NCBI GenBank assembly: GCA_002179805.1
Contig: NAVB01002765.1
Location: 1-10,321 of the forward strand
Direction: 5' to 3'
DNA from: Acanthamoeba lenticulata
Taxonomy: Eukaryota; Discosea; Longamoebia; Acanthamoebidae
Length of the DNA stretch: 10,321 bases
Shown here: positions 1 to 6,634 of the stretch, one piece after another
Position numbering within the stretch: the stretch's first letter is position 1
Layout of the letters: every line of letters begins with the position of its first letter
Notes under the pieces: model-generated
What the model was told of the DNA's origin: nothing
The model's input: the letters and a program-made list of their open reading frames with translations, nothing else
Databases searched by the model: none
Position numbers and translations under genes: made by a program

Positions 1-2
1 AC

Positions 3-2879
3 GTCTGGGACGATAAGCAGTTCAAGTACCACAAGATTGTGGTAATGAATGACAGGTGCGGCCGCACACGGACCACTTGCGATGATCCCCTCCAGGCTCT
101 TATACATGTATTTGCTGGTGTGTGTGTGTGTGTGTGGCGCTGTTTTTCTGCAGAAAAATCCTAGACGAACAACTGGGCGACACGGTGCTCAATTTCCTCT
201 CGGCCAACGGCATCCGTGATGTGCAGCGAAGCAAGACTTCAGAACACCTGGCCCAGCTCATGCGCACCGAGCGCCCACGAGTCATTATCACTACCATGCA
301 AAAGTTCATCAAACTCGCCAAGGTTCGATGCGAAACCGCGCGTCTCTGTCAGGCGGCGGGTGTGATGCAACGTGTTCTTCAAACGCTCTCACTACTCTAA
401 CCTTTCCTTGGTTGCTTCTTCCCTTTACTCTCTCTTCTCAAAGGGGGACATTGAAGAAGAAAGCGGGCAGAAGAACATCGCCATAATCGCCGATGAGGCC
501 CACCGTTCACATGGTCGGAAGAGCACCCGTACCATGCATGGTTCGTCTCTCACCTTCCTCAGGTTTCCTCTCTCCAAGGGGTTTTAGCCGTCCGCTGCTG
601 CTGCTGCTTCAGTCGCTAATGGTCCTCGTGCAGAGTTTTTAACGGGCTTATCACGGCAGTCGAGCCGCCTGTCCTACTTCAGCTTTACATGCACACCCAA
701 CGCCAAGGCCCTGGAGATGTTTGGCGTCCGCACAAATGGGCTCTATGAGCCATTCCACACCTACAGTATCGAGCATTGCATCCGGTGCGCACCTTGCATT
801 CAACTCCTCCTCCTCCTCCTCCTTCTCCTCCCTTTGAACCGATCGCTGACGTTATCGGGTCGCTCATTTCTGCGCGGGAGCAGAGACGGTTATGTGTTGA
901 ATCCTTTGCTCAACTACAAGAGCGTGGGCATCTATGCCAAGCTGTCCCGCCAAAAGGCCGAAGAGGCCTGTTTCGAAGAAGGTTCGGCCTCTCCTTCGTC
1001 TCGGTCCTTTCTGCTGCCCTGGGACCGGCATCGTGTGGATGGCACGCCACTCAAATAACTCAAGAACTGAGCGTGGGGGTTTGGTGGGAGGTGCAGGCCT
1101 GGACGCCACGTATCACCTGGTCAAGAGTGCGGCCGATGATCGGGTACTGCTCCGGGAAAAGGCCAAATATATCTTGGCACATTTCCTCGAGGTGCTCGAG
1201 TCGAAAACCACGCCTTTGTTTCAGCCTAAGGTGACCCTTTTCCCCTTCCTCATTTTTTCATTTTTTTCTTTTTTTTCCCCCCCCCCTCCAAGCCCCACCG
1301 GTCTTGTGTTGTTTGTTTAGCATGCAGCAAGCAGATTGTACTTAAAGACCATAAATGTTGTGGTGGCAGGCCATGCTGATTGCCAGCAGCCGCAAGCATG
1401 TCATGTGGTACAAGGAAGAAATCGACAAGCTCTTGCTCGAGCTTCCTCATGAAAAGGTATGACGCCATATATGCAATGAGTGTCTTTAATAGCTCTAGAA
1501 GAGGAAGCTGATGAGAGATTGTGCCTCGCGTTGGCAGCGTTTCGGGGTGGTGGCCGCCTTCACCCAGTTTACCTACGGGGGCGAGCGACTAACGAAGGAA
1601 ACTGATGTGGCGGTCAATGGCGCCTACGCAAAGGGCATCGTCAAGTATTTCAAGGACCCGACCTCCACAGTGAAGCTCATCATCGCAGCAGACAAGTTCC
1701 AGACGGGCTTTGATGAGCCGATGCTTCACACCCTGTACATAGACAAGCGTCTGCGCGGATCCAACGCCGTGCAAACGATCGGTAAATACCCCCCACCCCC
1801 CGGGGTCATTCCAACAATACGCCTGTGGCGACGGAGGAAAACGCGAGTGGACTGAGGGAACCTCTTTTATGTGTTGCGTTGCCATGTGGCGTGCAGGGAG
1901 GGCCAACAGGGCGGCGCCGGGGAAGACAGACACCTGTATTGTAGATTTTGTGAATAGCCGGAGGGACATCGGTCAGGCGTTTGCCCTCTACTGGAAGAAG
2001 ACCACCCTCAAGTGTAACGATAATCGGTTCGAATCCTCAATTTGCACCCTCCCTCCCCGCTGCGCCATTCTTTTCTGCTGAACGTTAGTGCTTCTGCGCG
2101 TTCTACAGCACACCACAGGAAGCAAAGCTCGACCGAGTCTCAACGCGGCTGCTTCAGGTGCCGGGAGTCATTGAGCGGGATTTGAACCAGTGTACGTGTG
2201 TCGTGCGCCCTGGTGATGTACATGATTTTGTCGCGGGCCTGGTGAAACCGCGTGGCGGCGTACCTAATGTCAGTACTGAAAAAATTGTTGCGTTTACTAC
2301 CACGCAGGCCGGGATCACATAATGATCGAAGACGCGCTCCGAATCAAAGCGAAAAACAAGGACCGGCTGCTCGAGGACGACCTGCGCCAGTATCTGGCGC
2401 TCTGTGATCGTCTGCAGGTGACCCTCGCTGGTTTCATGATCATCTTGGCACTTCCCCCCCCCCCTCTCATCACAGCTTTTGTTTCGCACGCTTCCCGCGT
2501 GGTGGCGGTATGGCATATTCAGGTGGAGAACACGCAAATTTCCTACGCATTCATACGGCGGCTGTTGCAAGAGTTGACCCAGCTGCGACATCGACGCCGG
2601 ATCGAGTCTTTCCAGTCCCTTCTAGACAACGTGACAATCACCATCGAGAAGATCGAGGAGGAGAAAGGTTCTTAGTTTCCGAACCTGTTTGTCTTCCTGA
2701 CCTGAGCTTACCTTTGAAGCATGGCACTAACACCCTTTCTCCTGCTGCTATTGCTACTGCTGCTCCTTCTCTCTCTCTCTCTCTCCCTCTTGCATACAGG
2801 CGCCATTACGTTGGGCACAGACGGGCAGGTGCTACAAATGCCTGGCGACAAGACTCAAAAGCGAGTTTTACGGCAAGAG
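3..2879 (+). CDS. HsdR-like type I restriction subunit R ATPase, intron-split, 5' partial
   Basis: Proposed exons: 3-55, 154-322, 444-540, 634-784, 884-981, 1097-1230, 1370-1456, 1538-1781, 1897-2011, 2109-2191, 2308-2417, 2523-2667, 2800-2879. All introns are GT-AG and every junction keeps frame, giving 522 codons. Visible motifs in type I R-subunit order: VVMNDRKILDEQL (about residues 13-25), IITTMQKF, helicase motif II DEAH at 492-503 (residue 91), motif III FTCTPNAKALEMFG (about 124), IRDGYVLNPLLNY, AMLIASSRKHVMWY, KFQTGFDEPMLHTLYIDKRL (about 316), motif VI QTIGRANRAAPGKTD (about 342) and DFVN. In the bacterial family this ATPase translocates DNA for a restriction complex. The Walker A motif and any N-terminal nuclease domain would lie upstream of the window, so nuclease activity cannot be judged. 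The C-terminal part (EEEKGAITLGTDG) resembles the distal part of HsdR. The true stop is unresolved: read straight on, the frame stops at 3038. Family assignment is firm; a role in a eukaryote is unknown. Confidence 0.88.
118..136 (+). repeat. TG dinucleotide repeat in HsdR-like intron 1
   Basis: A TG microsatellite within the intron 56-153, shortly before the acceptor CTGCAG. Confidence 0.8.
2418..2522 (+). other. In-frame, stop-free intron of the HsdR-like gene
   Basis: This 105-base intron starts GTGACC and ends TTCAG. Its length is a multiple of three and it has no stop in the gene's frame, so retention would add 35 residues rather than truncate the protein. The C run at about 2453-2464 matches the style of other introns here, and splicing joins DRLQ to VENTQ smoothly, so I treat it as intron. 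Confidence 0.55.
2768..2785 (+). repeat. CT repeat before the HsdR-like exon 13 acceptor
   Basis: A CT run forming the polypyrimidine tract of intron 2668-2799, just upstream of the acceptor ATACAG. Confidence 0.8.
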
Positions 2880-3034
2880 GTGCCAACTTTATTTCCTCTT
2901 CTGTGTGTGTGTGTGAGTGAGAGAGGGAGGAAGGAGAGGGAGAGAGAGAGAGAGAGTGGCGTCGATTGTGCCGCCTGTGCTCACGGTTGTACCTGGTCAC
3001 GTACGCCAACACAACAAAAACCCACCAGCAAACA
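2880..3034 (+). promoter_or_regulatory. Junction between HsdR-like and armadillo genes: intron or very short intergenic region
   Basis: Exon 13 of the upstream gene can end at 2879 before GTGCCA. The stretch then carries a TG run (about 2902-2914) and a purine (GA) tract (about 2915-2957). The last 30 bases before ATG 3035 are rich in A and C (CAACACAACAAAAACCCACC), which looks like a 5' leader. Sense-strand introns elsewhere in the window are pyrimidine- or TG/CA-rich, so this GA tract is atypical for an intron. Alternatively, splicing to an AG inside the GA tract (for example before TGGCGTCG near 2957) would join the two genes in frame. The sequence alone cannot decide. Confidence 0.4.
2902..2957 (+). 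repeat. TG run followed by GA-rich purine tract
   Basis: GTGTGT passes into GAGAGAGG-type purine sequence. This is the only long purine tract on the coding strand among the non-coding gaps of the plus-strand genes. Confidence 0.8.
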
Positions 3035-6000
3035 ATGACGACGGATCAGATCGTGGTAGCCTCGAACCACGAGTACCAGCGACGAGTGAACAACATGTGG
3101 GACGCCACCAAGCCTCATGATGATGGCTCCGACATTCCCGGTACCTGATGGCTCTATCCTCATGTGGTGATCTATCGCGCTCTGACTCGCTTGTTCCCAT
3201 GCCCTACCCTCAACGTAGAGATCGACAAGACCACGCTTGAGTTCGCGCAGTCCATTTGGGCGTCGCGGAGACGCGCTTCAACATCTGAGGTCAGTGTTGG
3301 CATTGGCATTTGCATTTGCGCGCTAGCTACATGCGCTTTCCTTCTTTTGTTATTGTGTGTCTATGTGGTGGTGGTGGTGGTGGGGTTAGCTCTGCCCCCC
3401 TTTCCCTGTTCTGTAGCTGTTCCTCACATGCGCGGCGTGGCTGCTGCTGCGAAATGGCGCGGGTTTGGGGCAGATCATGGACCCGATGGAAGGGGACAAG
3501 AAAACAATCAAAGAACGGCGGCTGGTGGTGTCGCGTGACGCCTATGGCGTACTCGACAGGGAAGAGCTTACGCGCAGGGGGCTCCTACCTCCTGTCCCGC
3601 GTGTGGCTACCGCCGAGCGCATCCGATCAACGTACTCGTCATCATCATCACCACCACCACCACCGTCCTCGTCCTCGTCAACGACAATCTCGTCATCGTC
3701 GTCAGCTGCTTCAGTGTTAGCGGCGTCCTGCAGCACCCTGCCCACTTCCTCCTCTGCTGAGGTTTTCGCTCCGCCTTCGCCTCACCGATTGACGTCATCA
3801 GAGTCATCATTGCTTGCTTTAAGCACCTCATCCTCGGCATCGTCGTCCTCGTCATCCTCGCTGTTCTCCTCACCAATGCCGCCATCGTCTCCTCTGCGTG
3901 TCTCTGGAAGTGGGGCGGTGGAAGATGAACGTGCACTGCGCCGGACCCGAGGCACAGCTTACTCCTCGAACCCTTCCCCCAAACAATCGCAAATTCTTGC
4001 TGCTATCTTTGTTCTGACTCAATCTCTCTCTCTCTCTCTTTCTGCTTGTTTGTGCACTCAGAACGTCGGCCGCCAGCACTTCGTCACCTGATCCCTCTGC
4101 TTTCGTTGAGTCAAGACGATAAAGAGCGAAGAAAAGCCCTCCGTGCTCTACGCGACCACGTCACCTCAGGTATTGATATATAATGCTGCTCTTTCTCCAG
4201 CGGGGACATGGGCAAGGATCTCTTTTTCATTTCACGTGATATCCGGTCGGTCTCTCCTCTCTCTATATTAAAAAATATATTTCTCGCATACGTGCAGAGG
4301 AGAGCTGGGCGGTGGTGCGTGAGCTGAATGGGCTGCAGCCACTAATTGAGTTGATCACCAATCGCGGACGGAGCGTGCTTGAGGATATCTCTAGCAACCT
4401 CTCCGAGCGTGGCTGGGCGATAGCCGCGTTGAGCGAGCTCGCGCGCGATGGTTCATTTGCTCGCCTCTTCCCTCCCCCTCACCCAACATGTGCACAACAA
4501 AAAAGATGAACCACTTACTTTTGCACCCGCCTGCACCCACCTCCTGACAGAGCGAAACAGGGAAGCAATGAGGGAGCTCCAAGGCATTGGTGCCCTCCTT
4601 CGGCTGCTGTTGCCGGAGGCGCTGACCCCGCCCTACATTCAAGAACTTGCGCTAAAAGCTCTCCGCAACATCTGTCTCGACAACGGTAACCTCCCCCCCC
4701 CGATTTGGATAAAAGAATGAAGAAGCCCCCCTCTTGCTGGTGGTGCGCGGCGGTCCCTTTGGTGGATTGTGGCTTTCGTCTGACCTTATTATTCATGGTG
4801 TTAGGCACCAACCAAAAGCTGGTGCGGGCGGAGGGTGGACTGCCCAGCGTGGTGGAGCTTCTCCTGCAGACGCAAAACTCGCACCTCCAGCTTGAAGCTG
4901 CCGGCACTCTCGCGGTCCTGGCTCATGATCGTACCTCCCTCCTCTTCTCTTCTCTTCTCTTCTCTTCTTCTCTTCTCTTCTCGCCGCACACACACACACA
5001 CACACTAGAGTATGACCTTGGAGAAAGCTCAAACGTTCTCAGTTCTTAGAAGAACTCACTTCTGGTGTGATGTGTGTGTGTGTGTGTTGTGGCACAGCCG
5101 AAACCTGTACATGGCTAAAGGGACATGCCACTGCTATACGGCAGCTGCTTGACCTGCCGGGCACGCCGCAGCCTCAGTTCCTGGCCAGCCTCTTTCATAT
5201 TCTTAAGTGCCTCTGTCAGGCCGATGGTAAACCATCAAACCCTTTCATCCTTCCCCGCTTTTCTCAATTTCTCTGTCTCATTATGTTACCCTCTTCTTTC
5301 ATATTTATTTATTCTTTATTTAATGCTTTTATCCCTAATTTGCGAATGCGCATTCGCCAGTCAACTTTCGCAAGCAGGCAATGAAGGACGAGGCATTGTG
5401 GCACCTCACCAATCGACATGTGCATGTTCTTCTCGATACGTGCGTGGGCCCTTATGCATGCGGCGTGCCGCTCCCGCTGTAACTCACAGAACACAGAGAG
5501 GAAGAGAGTCGTCAGAGAGCGAGAGCAATCAGCTTACACACAACTGTTGCTTGGGGCGGGCGAGGGGATTGTGTAGGGTGGCGAACGAAGCGCAGGCGCT
5601 GCGCTCATTCCTGGACCCATCCAACTTCAATCACTTTCGGCCTTCCAAGCGCTTCGTACCCAATCTCCAACGCAGCCGGAGCGAGACAAGTGGTGAGGCG
5701 CGGCCAGCTGGTGTCAGTGGTGCAGCAACGGCTCTTTCAACTGGCCAGCCAACACGCCGAAGCCGATCCACCAGTGTGCGCGAACCTCTCTCTTCTCTGA
5801 CACAAAAGAGAAAGCTCAGCGAATTGGGAGCACCCGAGGCTCCATCACCTTTGCCTGCAAGGGGAGGACCTCGACCTACAGGAGAAGAATCACAGCGGTC
5901 CCTTGCAATGCAGGACAACAATGTTGAAGGAAAAGCGCTTAAGAGGCCTCGCCTGCCCATGAGGGCGCTCAAGCGAACACGCTCCAATTCGGCTCCCATT

Positions 6001-6114
6001 GTGGCCCAACAGCTTCAAGTTGCTTCCTCTTCTTCTTCTTCTTCTGCTGCTGCTGTTGCTTGTGCACTTGACGCTGGCCACTTAGCTGTAACCACCACAA
6101 CTCAAACGGGGTGA
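3035..6114 (+). CDS. Armadillo-like repeat protein with Ser/Pro-rich insertion and basic tail
   Basis: Exons: 3035-3140, 3219-3289, 3417-3930 (end uncertain), 4062-4169, 4298-4450, 4551-4685, 4805-4930, 5098-5226, 5361-5439, 5577-6114; 1959 bases, 652 residues, frame kept at every junction. Residues 1-59 are an acidic/polar start (MTTDQIVVASNHEYQRR). Residues about 60-230 include a long Ser/Pro low-complexity stretch. Residues about 231-474 are helical repeats with armadillo character: ALRHLIPLLSL, GLQPLIELI, GIGALLRLLLPE, ELALKALRNICLDN, GLPSVVELLLQTQNSHLQL, EAAGTLAVLAHD. The tail (474-652) is Ser/Arg-rich, with clusters such as KRPRLPMRALKRTR that could be nuclear-localisation or phosphorylation sites. 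Armadillo domains usually act as protein-binding scaffolds; no partner or catalytic residue is visible. I start at ATG 3035 because of its A/C-rich leader, but an upstream fusion is possible. The exact family is not recognised. Confidence 0.75.
3640..3715 (+). repeat. Coding TCA/TCC/TCG/CCA triplet tract (poly-Ser/Pro)
   Basis: Inside exon 3 of the armadillo gene, mixed serine codons with a CCA/CCT block encode runs of Ser and Pro. A second Ser-rich run follows at about 3835-3865. Varied codons suggest an old tract under protein-level constraint rather than a recent slippage expansion. Confidence 0.8.
4022..4040 (+). repeat. CT repeat in armadillo-gene intron 3
   Basis: Pyrimidine tract upstream of the acceptor CACTCAG at 4055-4061. 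Confidence 0.75.
4938..5005 (+). repeat. TCTTC repeat followed by CA repeat in armadillo-gene intron 7
   Basis: TCTTC units (about 4941-4982) are followed by a CA run (about 4986-5005). With the TG run at 5070-5087 this fills the longest intron of the gene (4931-5097). The CA and TG runs are complementary and could pair in the transcript. Confidence 0.75.
5342..5357. repeat. Perfect 16-bp palindrome touching a 3' splice site
   Basis: GCGAATGCGCATTCGC equals its own reverse complement and ends directly before the acceptor CAG (5358-5360) of armadillo-gene intron 8. In RNA it could form a hairpin next to the splice site, and it replaces the usual pyrimidine tract at this position. Confidence 0.85.
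6028..6056 (+). repeat. Coding TTC/TGC triplet repeat near the armadillo C terminus
   Basis: Repeated trinucleotides read in the gene frame as seven Ser then three Ala residues, shortly before the stop at 6112-6114. A slippage-prone low-complexity tail. Confidence 0.75.
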
Positions 6115-6115
6115 A

Positions 6116-6131
6116 GTAAAAATTATTTTAC
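6116..6131. terminator. Hairpin between convergent stop codons, possible 3'-end element
   Basis: GTAAAA and TTTTAC form a 6-bp stem around the loop ATTA. It starts two bases after the armadillo-gene stop and lies 30 bases from the stop of the minus-strand candidate at 6161. It is symmetrical and AT-rich, so it could serve 3'-end formation on both strands. Eukaryotic 3' ends do not normally depend on hairpins, so a functional role is only a guess. Confidence 0.3.
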
Positions 6132-6160
6132 AATGACCACTGCCGGCCAGGGTTAATCCG

Positions 6161-6516
6161 TCACTGCCGAGAGCTGGTGCCGTCGGCCAGGGCCTTCTTG
6201 ATGGCGTGAACCACGAGGTCGGTGGCGATGGCCAACAGCTTGTGCAGCTGCCAGTGATCGTCCAGGTACGGGGAGGCGATAGGTAAGGAGGGAGTGTTGG
6301 GTTTGTTGGCTCCATCAGCGATCCTGGTGTGACTGATCTTTATCCTCGAACTTATCTGTGCCCCTTGCGAGTGAGTTTGGTTACGCCGGCGACGTCGACG
6401 CTGGAGAGGAGACCATCGGACATGGGGACAAGAATGTTGCTTAGTGAAATCCACTCAAAGGGGAATTTGTGCGAAAGTCACCAGCAAATAAGGCACTCAT
6501 CGACCAGTTCTCTCAT
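6161..6516 (-). CDS. Small spliced gene candidate, function unrecognised
   Basis: Read on the minus strand, three pieces join with phase-compatible GT-AG introns: 6516-6482 (MRELVDECLIC), 6439-6385 (NILVPMSDGLLSSVDVAG) and 6247-6161 (LHKLLAIATDLVVHAIKKA, ending TSSRQ and TGA). The product is about 58 residues, apparently helical with an amphipathic C-terminal half. Third positions are GC-biased as in the clear genes. Weak points: the first intron would be 42 bases, shorter than any other here; the frame upstream of ATG 6516 is open a little way, so the start may be further 5'; and I recognise no family. An alternative final exon runs unspliced further upstream (PYLDDHWQLHKLL). The gene would be convergent with the armadillo gene and divergent from the lipase gene. 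It may be a decayed fragment. Confidence 0.35.
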
Positions 6517-6634
6517 CTGATCGACGTCCAGCTGCTTACGCTTCTAACAGAGACGCCTCTTTTTTGCCAAGAGTAGCGACACTCACAACAAAGCGAGTCA
6601 CATTTGAACGCGGACCTGAGAGGGTTTAAAGGAA
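6517..6634. promoter_or_regulatory. Leader and promoter region of the lipase gene, possibly bidirectional
   Basis: A 118-base gap between the candidate minus-strand start and the lipase ATG at 6635. It holds an A/C-rich leader-like stretch (CACTCACAACAAAG) similar to that before ATG 3035, and a TTTAAA close to the ATG. No canonical TATA box at a convincing distance is seen. Confidence 0.35.

Noticed and set aside
118..136. CRISPR-like or functional repeat arrays
   Set aside because: The repeats are mono-, di- and pentanucleotide microsatellites in introns, with no spacer structure.
2026..2036. tRNA-like B box (GGTTCGAATCC)
   Set aside because: The T-stem does not pair beyond two bases, and no A box or acceptor stem can be found upstream. 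It lies in an intron of the HsdR-like gene.
3035..3148. Reading the first exon of the armadillo gene straight to the stop at 3146-3148
   Set aside because: A GT donor at 3141 and acceptor at 3218 give a phase-matched join (SDIP to EIDKTT) that continues the protein.
3542..3936. Minus-strand open frames rich in Asp or Met/Thr opposite the Ser tract
   Set aside because: They are shadows of the triplet repeats coding Ser/Pro on the plus strand.
4201..4240. Possible extra small exon in the intron before 4298 (after CTCCAG, beginning CGGGGACATGG)
   Set aside because: Direct splicing of 4169 to 4298 keeps frame and gives a smooth repeat (TSEESWAVV); inclusion is not needed.
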